DNA of 64,000 nucleotides from Tanytarsus gracilentus (taxonomy: Eukaryota; Arthropoda; Insecta; Diptera; Chironomidae): NCBI GenBank assembly GCA_038502055.1, contig JAXRKN010000036.1, forward strand, positions 4,154,001 to 4,218,000, written 5' to 3'. The position numbers and the translations under genes are program-made. Below the pieces are notes generated by a model. The model was given only the letters and a program-made list of their open reading frames with translations. It was not told the origin of the DNA and did not search any database. Position 1 is the stretch's first letter, and each line of letters begins with the position of its first letter. Positions 22,886-35,900 of this stretch are shown one piece after another.

Positions 22886-25800
22886 ATGAAGAAGGTCAAA
22901 CAGGAGGTAGATGGCTTGAAAATTAAGCTCACAAATTTTAAACAAAACATTTTAAAGGTAAAATAAAAATTGAAAAAAGTTTCGAAGCATATTTTTATTA
23001 AATAAATTAACAGGAACCGCTTCAAATTCCACAAATGGGATTTTCCGATCACACCATCCACAACATCTCTCTAATACCGGACTCATACACGAATAAAAAA
23101 AATGAAAGTCAAGGCAAATCTGAAGTTGATGGTGACCGAGATGAAAGCTCAAAACTTTCTGATCAAGAGATTTTAGACAGTACAGAAGCGATTTATTTTA
23201 GTGAAAATGTTAACATGGAATTATATCAGCTAAAAAGATTAACTGAGGATGGAAAGGAGTTTGATATAGAGGAGATTGAGAGGTCAATGATTCTTTTGAA
23301 GCAGCAACATAAAATAATTTCAAAAAAAGTGCTACAGTTAATTCTAGAGAAAAAGAATGACTGTAATAAGGAGTTTCAAGGAATCAATGAGACAGAAACG
23401 CTTCTCCAGGAAACCGTTTGGTCTGTTCAAAAAGCGAGATCTTATTTAAATTACGCGAAAAATCATTTGACTAAATCAAGCCTGGAAATTCTTGCTACTT
23501 ATAGAAAGCGCCAAACTTTAGTGGACTTGCTTGAGATTCTAAAGTTTTTCCAAGAACTTAAATCAACAAATGAGAAAATAGAAAATCTCTTAAAAGCCGG
23601 AAGCTACTCGGAAGCAATCTCACTCCTCCTTCAGAATAAAAATCAATCGGAAATTTATTCAGAGTACACGTGCACTGAATCTTTTAAACAAAAACTTCAA
23701 GACACGCTCGATACAACTGAAATTGCACTTGACAATGCTCTCAATGGAGTCACCACAAAGTTTGACTGTAAACTCTACTCGGAGCTAATTAATGGATATA
23801 AATTATTGGGAAAAGCTCACCTTGCTATTGACCAACTTCACATGAACTTCATATCAGGAATTCATTCAACGGCTTTTAATGTACTCAAAATGGCCACGAC
23901 TACCTATCAAGGAGCGTCCGACCAAAAGCTTCTTTTTGAGCAAATGTGCGAGAATTTGGCACTAGATAGCATTACAAAATGCATAACCGAGTTAAGTAAA
24001 GGATTCTGGCGAATTCTCGTCTGCTTTTATCAAGTAAAAATGTGGCATCAAAACTACAAGCTTTTTAATAAAGATGAAAAAAACGAGCATGCAGACAACA
24101 CATTTAACGACGAATACTTTCAAGAGAAACTAAAGAAAGGTGAATCGAGAATATGGTCGGATGTGCAAGCAAAAATGACAGTCTTCATAACTAGCACGAA
24201 AGTTTCGCATTTAAAATATGAAAACTTTATTCAAGTGCTCTCCGTTGTGCAGCGGATGAAGAAAGTTGGATATGAGTTTTGTGAAGATAATTCGCAAAAA
24301 ATGCTCGACGCAATGAAGATCAAATCTATTGCGTTTTTCCAACGTTATCATGAAGCATGCTTGGATGAGATAAATCTCTTTCTGGATCACGAGATATGGA
24401 TACAAGTCCACGCTTTGAATAGCGTGCTTCAACTTCAAGAATTTAAATCGACTAAGCGAGCAATTTTGAGATATTCAAATGAAAAGCGAGGCGATAATGA
24501 ATCTTCCGCCGTTCTCTCCGTAAATAACTCGCCCACAAAACATCGAAGTGCTATTCGAGACGATTGTTCCGTTAATTCAGAGCAAGATGGAAGCTCGCTT
24601 TATGGCTCATCGGGATACTCTTGGTTCATAAGATTTCTCGAAAAAAATTCTCCTTTTGAGATTCCATTCGATCAGAAAATGTTAGAGGAGGATATACTTG
24701 CGGGACTTGCAGATGAGACTTCGTGCTACTACTCAGAAGACAGCTCCGACAATGACAATGAAAATGTCGTTCCAGTTAATGATAATGAAAAAAGTCAGTC
24801 GTCATCTGTTATGACTGTAAACAATACGAGCTTAAATATCCTCAGAATCATGGGTCGATATTTAGGAATAATGAAACTACTCTATTCAATAGCTCCTCAC
24901 ATAATCTACAGTTTAACGGAGCTTATTGATTTCTACATTTACGCTGTCTATGAGATTTTTGCAAAAGACTTATCCGTGCCTGGAGAGAAACTGCACTCAC
25001 CCGTACTTATGAGTAATTTAAAGCGCATTTCCGAGACCATTATTCCAAAAGTTCACAAATTTCCACCCTCAGTTCAATTGATTGAGTTCGATCTTAAAGA
25101 TCCAGAGCAATTTTATGCTCTCGCGAAACGAATTAATGCTGTAGAGAGTGTAATATCGATTATGAATCAATTCACATTTCTAAAAGGATATCTAGATCAT
25201 CTCATTCAATCGACTAATGATACAAACGCCGATGAAGTGTTGAATGAGAGGCAGTCATTAAAAATGTACTATGATGAAATGAGAAAATGTGTTGAGGATT
25301 TAAGAAAGCCCGTTTACATGTCTGTGACATCGAAAGCTATTGAAATTCCATCAGCAATCACATCAATTAGCAAAGTCAACTGGAATGTCGATCATGTTGT
25401 TGTTGAGTATAATGCTTACGTGTCGAATTTGAATCGGGTAAGTGGATTAGATTTTAGAAATTAATAAAAAATTCTAAGAAATACTTTCATTAGGCATCAC
25501 AACTGTTTGCTATGCGACTTGAGGAGCTTTCATCAACATCACCTCCGAACGTAATTTCAAAGGAAGTAATATCATCTTTATGGGATAGTTATGCGCACGT
25601 GGTCACCCACGTTTTAGTTGAAGGCTTTGCAAGTGCCAAGAAATGTTCAGCCGCCGGACGTGCTCTAATGCAACTTGATTTTACCCATTTTCTTTCGATG
25701 CTAGAAATGCTTTCAGGAATGAAACATCCACTTCATCAGCAGTATGTCGATCAGTACATTAAAGCCTTCTATTTGAGTGGCCTTGAAGAGTTTATAACAT

Positions 25801-25919
25801 CACAAAAAAGTTATAGTGCAAGACACATGACAGCGCTAATCAATTGTGCTTGTAGCGATAAAAAACAAAGACAAAAACTTTTGAATCTCGTTGAAAGCTC
25901 GAATGAGATAAAAAATTAA
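22886..25919 (+). CDS. Vps50: VPS50 / syndetin, EARP tethering-complex subunit
   Basis: Syndetin (VPS50, CCDC132) replaces VPS54 in the EARP complex, which tethers recycling endosome carriers; it also works in dense-core vesicle sorting. Three exons: 22886-22957, 23014-25437 and 25494-25919; 973 residues, close to the family length. Family landmarks along the protein: ISKKVLQLILEK, SLEILATYRKRQTLVDLLE, CTESFKQKLQDTLD, LLGKAHLAIDQLHMNF, RIWSDVQAKM, and NPFEI-type NSPFEIPFD before an acidic serine-rich linker. The C-terminal exon holds LWDSYAHVV, KKCSAAGRALMQLDF, YIKAFYLS and SARHMTALINCAC. Most of the coding sequence is one large exon. The 24-residue first exon is lysine-rich and agrees with the short variable N-terminus of the family. 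Confidence 0.95.
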
Positions 25920-26502
25920 ATAATATATTTTAAATTTTTCTGGTTGTGCAATTCTCTCTCTTCATTTACACATTTAATGCTATTATTTACTTATTTATTT
26001 TCCCTCTAAAACATTCCATTAGTGATTTACAAATTTAAATTTTAAAAAAGATTATTTCATATATATGAATGATGAATCTAACGTACACACTGGCTGAAAA
26101 ATCTCTTTTTGATTGATTATCAAAAATTTCCACTGGAAATACGATCTTATATAGTCGAGAGAAAAAAAATAGTTAAAAGAAAAGATTTTTATTGTTTCGT
26201 TTTGTATATTTTATTTTATGTAATTACCATAAATAAAGAAAATCTATTATGACGCAAAATTGATATCATTTTTCTCTTATAAACAATCATCCCGAGAGGC
26301 ATGAAAAAGTATCACTTTAACCGGGTGAGATTTTAATTAAAATCTTAACCTAAAGAAAATTTTTTTACGCTCCTCCCATAAAAATTCAACTGAACCAATG
26401 ATCTTCAATCTACAGAAATTTTTCACAAAACGAAGATCACAAACATCTGTATGGCATAAATATTTTAGTTGTTTTTCAGTATTCAAATCAAGTGGAAGTG
26501 TC
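25920..26502. other. VPS50-DMRT spacer
   Basis: AT-rich. It includes a TTTTTCAG acceptor at about 26479 that may end a 5' UTR intron of the DMRT gene, and several polyadenylation-like words for VPS50. No gene seen. Confidence 0.55.
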
Positions 26503-29500
26503 ATGGACGAAAAGAAAATTTTCGGATTTTGCGAAGATCCAAAAGTAATTTTTGAAAGTGAAATCTGTAAGAGAACCCCCAAATGCGCGAGATGTCGTAA
26601 CCATGGATTAATTTCTACTCTTAAAAATCACAAAAAACTGTGTAAATGGAAAGATTGTCGTTGTCCAAATTGTTTGTTAGTTATTGAGCGTCAACGCGTC
26701 ATGGCAGGTAAAAAGATCCTGTAAAATTTAAAATGATCGGAATAACTCACGTGTGATTATAAACTTACAGCACAAGTTGCGCTGCGAAGGCAACAGAATC
26801 AACAGCAACAATCATCAGCATCAGCATCCCCGCAAGTCAAAACAAATTCAAATTCAAATTCACTCGAATACCTCGAGAGAATACAAAACATGGAAACTCT
26901 TTTAGCGCAAAAGCGCGCATATCAAAGGCAATTAAAAAATTTACAACAATCGGTGGCTTACAATCGTCATCAACAACGTGAGTATATTTTGTTAAATTGA
27001 GTTTCATATCACATTCATGTCATGCATCTCGAGGGAAACTTAAATAAATTGCCTCCTAAAGATATCATGCCAGTGAAAATTAATTTAAAGAACACAAACT
27101 CAATTATGAGCTGCATGAAGATGTTGAGAGCAAAGTGCCAAAGTAAATGAGTTTTGTTATATGTTTTAGTTTATGAAGTTCTCACATCCTAACAAAACAA
27201 ACTCATAAATATATGAGTTAGAAATTTATCGAATTATGAGGTTGAGATGATGTGATTAAAAACATGTGCGGCTGTTTTGAATTTAAATTTTTTTGCAAAA
27301 TATTCAAATTTTTTCAGATTTAAAAAATTAGCTCTTTAAATTTTTTTACCGAAAAACATTTCGTAAAATTACAAAAAAATTATGTCTAATATTGCACGGT
27401 GAAAATTGTAAATTCAAATGCGTGCTCACTTCACTCACTCAGCGATGATCGTCGAGTTGTGATGAATTTTTTTCATTGAATACCTAATTGAGTGCACCAC
27501 AGGCTGCTGCCACAAAACACACAACTAATTACATATTTTACGTCTCATCTAATGCGCGAGTTAATTTTCATCTTTCCTTGGATGTAAAATGAAATTCTTA
27601 GTATGAGTCGGAGAGAAGAACGTCACTCAATAATATCGTGATGAGATCACATCAAGACATAGCAAGTGGCTGAATGTGAAATGAAGTAGCAAATTATGAT
27701 TTCTTAAGAATTTTTTACTCGTCTCGCTTCGTTATAGTTTTTAAATGAAACACATTTTTATATTATTGCTGCTGCCTTCTTTTCCCACTCAATTTTCATC
27801 GCCGCGGCGTGAAGAAAAATAATTTTTGTAATTCATCATCAAGTTTAAAAGAAGAAAATGTTATGTGAAGTGTTTATTTGTTTGGATTGTTAATTGTTTT
27901 TTATTTGTTTAATGATTTCTTAAGTATTCAATCTTGTTGGATATACATTTCGTGAAAATGACTCTTTTAAAAATTTAAACGCAATTAAATCTGTTTTAAC
28001 AGAAGCACACACACATGAAATCAATCATGGATTTTAAATGAATTTTTCGTTTGTCGTCAAAGCAATTTTTCTTTTGATTTTAAAAAATTCTTTTGCGACA
28101 TCAAGTCTCGAGTTTCTCGAACTTTTCACTTTCCTTTTATATTTTTGAGTCAAAGAAAAAAAGCAAACGTGGCCGGAAGTCGATCCTGAAAAAATTCTTC
28201 TCTTTTCAAAACATTTCTAATGACTCTCATGCCAGACATAAGGACACCAGAAAAAAAATATGTCACAGGCATAAAAGTGAAAGTTTTTAAGGAATTTTTA
28301 CGAGCTCCCAAAATGAGCCATAAAATTTATGCAAATGTAAAACTTTTTGCTGTATAGAGAAGTCACATGGTTAATGGGAAATAAGAAAAGGATCGAGTGA
28401 CAAGAAGAAAATATCTCGATAATTATTAAAGTTTGAGAGGATATTTTAAGGATTTCATTTATTGCTCTTAATTAGTTCAATTAAAGAGTTTTTAATGGGT
28501 GAAGTTTAGTACTTGATTTTTTTACATTTTTAGATTTTAAAATAAATTCATTCAGTTTTTTTAAATATTTTAAAATAATTCGTTGAAAGACAAAAAGTTA
28601 AGGAATTAAATTAATTTTCCACTCGGGCATACCAAACATAATTAAGAGCATCTTCTTGAATCCTTAATAAGGATGCTTTTCACCCCATTCATCCACTTGA
28701 AGTCGAGAGGCATTACAAATCGCAAGAATGTCCATGAAATTATTTTCTATGGCTTCAAATTTCGCAGTTAAAATAACACAAAACGAATATCAATTTCTAT
28801 TCTGCACCGCACTGATGTTCCATCCCATAAAAACAATGACTGGTAATTCTTTGCATATGAAATTGAGTTATTTGGGGTGTCGAGCAGTAAAATAAGAAAA
28901 ATAAATGGTATCAGATTTCGTTTTGAAAACGAGGAAACGAAGGACAAGAACGAAAATTATCTCCACATATGCTGCTGCATTATTGAATTTTGATTACTAC
29001 TAACTTGCTACACATTGTCATGGTTGAATCTCTTATTCTGGGTAGACATGATGGCACTTCATTCCGTTACGCATGTGTTTTTCTTCAAAGTCGGTCGAAC
29101 GACATGAATATTTTGTGTCCTTCTTATATTTTTTTGTGTGTGAGGATTGTTTGTAGGGCATGGGACGTTGGTTTTTATTTAAAAGGTTAAAAAAAATTTA
29201 TGATTAAAAAGATGTCAAGTGAGATTAGCTCAAACAATTTTTTTTCTCTTTTCAGGCTACTCGAGCACATATTTTTCGCCTTTTAATGACAGAATTAGAA
29301 AAAGGAAGACCTTTGCCGATCAGGAGCTGATGAATTCAACGTTAAATTGCTTTTTGGGTTATCAAAATTTGCAGCACATGCCGACACCATCAACGACATT
29401 TTCATCAGCATTTCAAACATCACCGCAGGAAATTAATATCACAAACTTGTTGAGCTCAAAGCCCACACTGGCATCGTCAACGGTGATTAGTGAGCCACAA

Positions 29501-29554
29501 ACTAGGTCATCAAAAATCTCATTCTCCATTGAGTCGATTATAGGAATTAAGTAA
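26503..29554 (+). CDS. DMRT (DM-domain) transcription factor, DMRT2/dmrt11E-like
   Basis: Sequence-specific transcription factor with a DM zinc module. Exons: 26503-26707, 26771-26977 and 29256-29554; 236 residues. The DM domain (about residues 22-70) has all zinc ligands: KCARCRNHG, NHKKLC, KDCRCPNCLL, ending ERQRVMAAQVALRRQQ across the first junction. A Ser/Gln-rich stretch and a short coiled segment (EYLERIQNMETLLAQKRAYQ) follow. The C-terminus ends in FSIESIIGIK. The ERQRVMAAQVALRRQQ edge and FSIES motif look more like DMRT2/dmrt11E than doublesex; no DMA domain is visible. An in-frame Met at 26398 is ignored because a TTTTTCAG acceptor lies between it and 26503. Intron 2 is 2.3 kb, unlike the compact genes to the left. 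The DM call is firm; the subfamily is tentative. Confidence 0.85.
26978..29255 (+). other. Second intron of the DMRT gene
   Basis: A 2.3 kb intron starting GTGAGTA and ending CTTTTCAG. It holds small hairpins near 27148-27219, including an 8-bp perfect stem AACTCATA/TATGAGTT at 27200-27219. Short ORFs at 28093 and 28990 show no family features. It may host enhancers. Confidence 0.6.
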
Positions 29555-32500
29555 AATTGTGTGTGTACAAAAGATTTTTTAATTAAAAATTTTCTATCAA
29601 AGTTTCAAACATTGACTTTTTTACTCTGCAGCTATTTTCTATGCATGCAACAAGTAGAGCAAAAATGTATGCTGATGTAAAATATGGTCATTGCGCACAT
29701 GCATCTCTAATCTCCTTTTAATTAACCTGGAACAACGTGTTGTGAAATTCCAGTTAATTTATGTTTATGATTAACTGAAATCACATGTATCGAATTTTTA
29801 GTTATGACATTTAATTGATTTGTGTCATATTTCAGTTCGATAATTCATGGTGGAATTCTCCATTGTATTACTTAATTAAAGTGAAGAAATTTCAAGAATT
29901 TCTCGAAACTTTCAATCTGATTGAAATAATAATCATCTCAAGCTATGTTTAAAAATGAAGGATATTGGAATTCTGCTGTTGACATTCCCTTCATAAAATT
30001 TCACCGTAGGCGTAAATTTCAGTTTATATCATTAGAAAAGGATGAAAGCCTTCTCATTTTTAAAGGACAGGTTTGAAAAAACTCAGTGAAAGGTTACGAA
30101 ATTTTTTTTCTGGAGGAACAAAAATTTTCTTAAAATTTAATGTCGCAAAGAAGTACTTTAAAGCGGTTTACAAGAAAACTTTTATGGTAGGGAAATGTTA
30201 AGGATCAACTAAAACTTGAAATTTTTCTAAAGCCTGCTGCATTAATTAAGTTTCATTTTATATTTGAAATGTTGATAAATCCGGATACTTAAAGAGATTT
30301 TTGTGTTAAGAAGGCTTAAAGCGAAAAATTTTTATATCGATTTTATTGCGCCAACTGTAAAATCCGCAGCATAAGCAATGATTTTTAAAACGAGGAAAAT
30401 TTCTTTATCGCATAAAATGATACAAATCAATTTTTTATGCTTGAATTGGATGATTAGCAATTTCTAAAGCGCGATAATGACCTTCAAATGAATAGAGGTA
30501 TAAAATACTTCACTGGAATATAAAATATTAATTTAATGCACAACACTTACATAATAAACAAAAGGTGAGAAAATTTAATTATCTGTCAATAAAGCTTTAA
30601 ACTAAAATTATATTAACATTTTAACAAACAAACCAATTATACTATGGAAGTTAATTTAAAAGCGTTATAAAAATTATTTAAACAAAGTGCATTTCAAGGT
30701 TTCCATAAATGCATAGCTTCATTTTAATCCACTTATGTTGATTCAATTCAGATTGAGCACAATTCATACATCCACTCTCTCGAACATTATTTATCTTCCA
30801 TTCAGATTCGCTCGACTGTAAATTCCTGTTTTTGTTATAACTCATGATTTTCACTCGCATCCATTTTATCACAAAAGTCACATTCAGGAAATTTTGGTGA
30901 ATGAGTTGAAGTAAATTTGAGAATGTCACAAAACTTTAATGGAGCTTTTTCATCATTGAAGTCGTAATAAATTTTTGATTAAATTCCTCACATTTCCCGT
31001 TCTCTGTGTGAACACAAAAATCTCAAAATTATAATTATTGAGGTTCCTTTGCAAATTGACAAAATTTTTGATAAAACTTTTTAAGATAATTTTAAAGTAA
31101 TGAAATAAATTTTAAAAAATGCACCTTTAGACGTCTAAACGCCAGCTACAAAAATGCTAATTTTCTTGCGAAATATTTTTATAGACTCATTTATTTAATT
31201 CTGGCGAGGAGGGATAAAAAATCAAATTTACATGAAGACGCTGAAATTTAATCAAATTTTCTCTCTTTAAGAAATAATTTAAAAATATATTTTCGCATTG
31301 TATAGAATTTTTTTTTTATTATTTTTCTCATTTAACAACAATTTTTTTAGATTATTACATTGGAGCATATATAAATAACTAACATGTGCCTCATATTACA
31401 AAAAGTGAAACTCATCATGTTCGATAGATCAGAAAAAGGTAAATTTTTACTATGGATAGAAAAGTACAAAAATTTTCTCTCACTAATATTTTTCTCGAGA
31501 TCCTCAAAGTTAAAAAGGCGAAATGAAGGATGTTTTTATAGGAGATTATGTATGTTCGCCTTGAAGGCTTTGCTTTATTTGAATGTAAATTTTTATCATA
31601 TCTAAAGTTTAAATAAGATTTTTAGCTTGCATGGAATATCTTTAGTTGCAATGGTCGTTTAAAAATTACAAGAGGGATTTGGAGAGGAATTCAATCCATA
31701 CACGTAGCGTACGAAAGAAATAAAATATCTGAAATGTTTGCAATTTTGAATTATACTTATAAATTTCCATCTCATGTTCAAAATTTTTCAATTTAATTTT
31801 TTTGTGTGGTTTTGAATTTCAAGAAATTTTAATATTCGAAGTCAATCAACATTTTTTGTGTAGTTTTTCATTTAAAGTTGAAGTGAGAAAAGGAAATTTA
31901 CGTAAAAATATTTTTTATTCTTTTATTGTCGTTTCATATTTTTTTCTCTCTTTCTTTTCTTCTTTAAACTCAACAGTTCAGTTAAACAAACTTATTTTAG
32001 GAATGGGATGAAATTTGTGCCTCAGAGCAGTTGAAAAGGGAAAATAGAAAAAAGAAAGCTTATCGATTTTTGCAGCTCGGCAGATTTTTGGGAGAGTATT
32101 TTTAATTTTTAGCTTGTTCGAGGTTAAATTTATGATGAAAAATATTTTAAGTAGAATTTGAGCAATTATTTAATTTAAAAAATAATAATTTATTGGAAGT
32201 TAAAAAAAAGAAAATTAATTTGATGTCAACATCGAGTCTAGCACGTAAAATCACAAAAAGTACAAAATCTGATTCTACATTAAATTTGATGATTTGAGCA
32301 AACAGCCATTCATAATAGATGTAGCTAGATGAAAAGTAATTCGTGAAAGCCTCATGGCTCATTTAATTCTCTTTGGTAGTGTAGAAAGATAAACCGCGTC
32401 AAAAATTGCCCGAGGCTGTCATGAACGTTTCCTGTTACACAATATTTAGGGATTTTTTTTATTATTTTCCATCTTGAAATTTTTATCGCAAAAATCAAAT

Positions 32501-32990
32501 TAAATCTGTGGTTCATCGAAATACTGCCTCGAGGGCTTTTTCTCAATCTAATTTTAATTTTTGGTTTCTTTATAAATAATTTTACATTTAACATAAACGG
32601 ATTATATTTGATTCCTAACTAAATCAATCGACGTGAGTTAAATTTCATTGTATGATAAGTTTCAATGACTCTTATGCTAGAAGTTCTTTGATCTCGTTAA
32701 TATGTATGATATACTTTTTGAAGTTGTTTGATAACGTACAAGTTTTCCTTTGAGTTTGATGCATTAAATTTTCTCTTGGGAATTCGGAATTTATAAATCA
32801 TAAATAATAAAAGTATAAAAACGCTTTTTTAAGATTCAAAGTTAAAGCTTTCATGATATTCTTATGGTGTGATACGTACAATTTAGTTTCATTCTAGAAA
32901 GAAGAGTTAAAGTGTCAAAATATTTCGGAGAAAGCTCTCGCTTATATCGTCATACAGTTGTTGGTTGCTCATGTGGAAATAGATGAAGGT
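29555..32990. other. Convergent spacer between DMRT and Syt12
   Basis: A 3.4 kb gap with only low-complexity ORFs of fewer than 100 codons. It includes the 3' UTRs of both neighbours. I see no transposon termini, RNA gene or conserved coding run. Confidence 0.55.
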
Positions 32991-35900
32991 TCAACAGAAT
33001 GAGGAGCTTCCAATCGTTGCGATCTGATGTTTTTTCACGCTCCTTCTGAGCGGATGAAAAAAAGCCACCTGTTTTCTGAGAGTCGTCAACATCAAGTGCC
33101 AGTGTAGTAACCCTTTTCCGTCCGTACGCGATCCAACAATTACATGTCCAATTGAATATGATTTACGACTGCTTCCACTGACAGACGTGGTCGAGTCTTG
33201 AACGCTTGAACTTGCGTTCATCACCGTTAAGCGCACCTGAATGGAATTGAGCAGGTATGGTGGCACTGAGAACAAAATAGCCTCATTAAATACAGGACTA
33301 TGCTCGCCTCGCTTCGTGCTTGTTCGCTTCTTCGAGACCTTTTTGTCATTCTTTAATAAATAGACCTGAGGGATGAAAAGAAGAAAAGTAAATGAAAAGA
33401 CTTTTAACGTTGCAAAGCTAAACTCGTCTTCATGTACAGCGACGATAAAATGGCAAATTAAAATTCATTACATGCGATTTTCTCTCAACTCTCGAGTGAC
33501 ATTCTTCAAGAATACTCTCGAGGCTTTGTTTATATGTGTGTAAGTGTGTGGGCTCTCTTGTCGTAATGAATTTATGAAACATTTTAATTTAAGTGGAGCT
33601 TTCTTGAGTGCACATTAGAGCGAGCTCATAATAGAAAATGTTTGCAGAGATTTGCTTCGTTCCACATGAGGACATTTTTTGAAATCAAGAGAAAAAGTAA
33701 TTTTTAAAAAGCTTCAAACTTTAACGGTAATTTTTCTTTGTGTCCATTTGTGGGATTTATAAGTGCTCCGTTTTTATGTTAAGAGTCTTAACTAAAGTTG
33801 AATCAATAACAAAATTGAACTTTATGCATATTTTCAAAAATCTTAAAAAATTATTCTTTCATTATAAGTTTTTTATCCTCAATTCAAAAGCTTTTAAGTT
33901 TTTGAAAAAAAATCCAATTAAAATTTTCTTCACCATTAAAGTCAGTCTTCCATTTAAAAATTGTGAAATCTTTTTTTGCATGTGTCACTCATATGTGAAA
34001 AATTTACGCGGCACATGATACTGAAAATATGATTAAACAAATTGATTTTTCACGTACCTTAACATACACGTTTTGAATTTCATTCGCATGATTTTCATTT
34101 TCATCACTGCAAGGCTTCAAGTTTCGTGCCTAATAAATTATAAAATTGACACATCATCAATTTATATTTCACCGATTTAACTTTTTGTATTCTCACCTTA
34201 ATCACACAGACAGTAAGACGTTCCGCGGTCGGTAAGTATGAGAGAGAAAACATCAAGTCACCGCAACTTGAGTAATTACTTCGAGTGTCGGTTAATTGAA
34301 GCCACGTTGTGATGGGTTTGCGGAATTCCGTTAATTTCAACTCGGTCTCACCTGATTATGGGAAAATTTATCTTAATTGATCGCATTAATATTCATTTGA
34401 ATGAAACAAACCGATAAGGGTTGTGCAGTGCGCATTCGTGTGGTACAAGTGAAACCATAAAGACCGCTTAATATTTTGTTTTGCTATAAAAAATAAAAAG
34501 CTCTCTTGATAGCTCGGATTGTTCGAGTTTCGAAATATTTTTGTTTGCATCGCTTCACTTTCGTCGGGTAACAAGTACACCCGTACAAACGTATCGACTG
34601 AGTCAGGATCTGAATGGAGATTAATCATTTATGGAATTATAGCTCCGCTATATATTAATTTTGGATTTTTCCAAAACCAGTTTTTGAACCCTAGTGCCAA
34701 GACATTACATTTTGCAATATCAAAACATATACTCAAATGATAGGCCTAGTCAAACCCTACAAACTGGCGAAAACAGATTTGAAATCGGTTGCTCCTACGA
34801 GGAGTTAGAGCCATTTAAGTCATCTTACTTTCTCACTTTCTCACTTTCTTACTTTCTTACGATCTTAGTGGGCGGCATATCTCAAGAACGGCTGGTCGGA
34901 TTTGATTCGGGTTTGTGGCTAAAGATCGGGTTTTGGCTCTAGTTGTGCAAGAAGTATTTTCTTTTGAGGTACGACCCTCCAAGGACCGTCCGTGGGTGCA
35001 AAAATGTCCTTTTTCATACAAATTTTCTCTTATATGCCTTCATGGGTATCGTTGAACTCGTAATTTGACCAGGAATCGAATGGAACTGATGATTTTTGAG
35101 AAATGTCCATCATGACCGGCCAGGAGTGCGACTAATGTCCATTTTTCAGAACTTTGGCTTCATGTATGTCGTTGAACTCGTCATTGCATCAGGAATTGAT
35201 TGACACTGACGATTTTTGAGGAATGTCCATCATGATTAACCAAGAGTGCCACTAATGCCCATTGCAACGGAGTAGGGTACTAATCTATGCGGAGCTATTG
35301 GAAATGGCAACGCCGTTTGCAGACCCATCTTGTTTTTAATTAATTTTTTACATAAAAGTGAGGTAAATAAAATTTATTAAATGTTCATAGCATTTTATAA
35401 TCTAATAGCAGAGCACTTATTGAAAAATATTGCAACTCACCTGCTTCTGATGGTATCATCAAGTCTCTCGCTTCAACGATTGAAACTAAAAGCTCACATC
35501 CTTCATCGGTCGGATGCCTTGAAAGAAAGAGCATAAAAATATTATTAGAGCAAGTGTGAACACATATATGAGAGAAAAACATCATGAGCAAAACATAATC
35601 CGATTATTATCGTATTTTCATAATTTTCTGCTCTTTTGGAATCAAGGGAAAAACATATATCTTTTCACACAGTTTATTTTAGTTTTCATAAATAATTTAG
35701 CTACCATCCCTAGATTAATCCAAATAAGAAAAGCAACTGGTTGCCTCTTCAGGCTACTTGCGATTTTATCGAAAAAAATACAATTTACATTGTGTCAGTG
35801 AAAGAAAATCATTTTCTCAATTATCGATTTTTTAAGAGCGAGAAAGTTTATAATAAGTTGCCACTGCGTACCGTGTGGGCGGATAAAAAATACTTTATTG

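Noticed and set aside
26398..26502. Upstream in-frame Met for the DMRT protein
   Set aside because: A TTTTTCAG splice acceptor lies between it and 26503, and the added residues show no family resemblance.
34519..34942. ORFs within and beside the inverted-repeat element
   Set aside because: Antisense to the Syt12 C2A exon or within the non-coding repeat; no transposase features.
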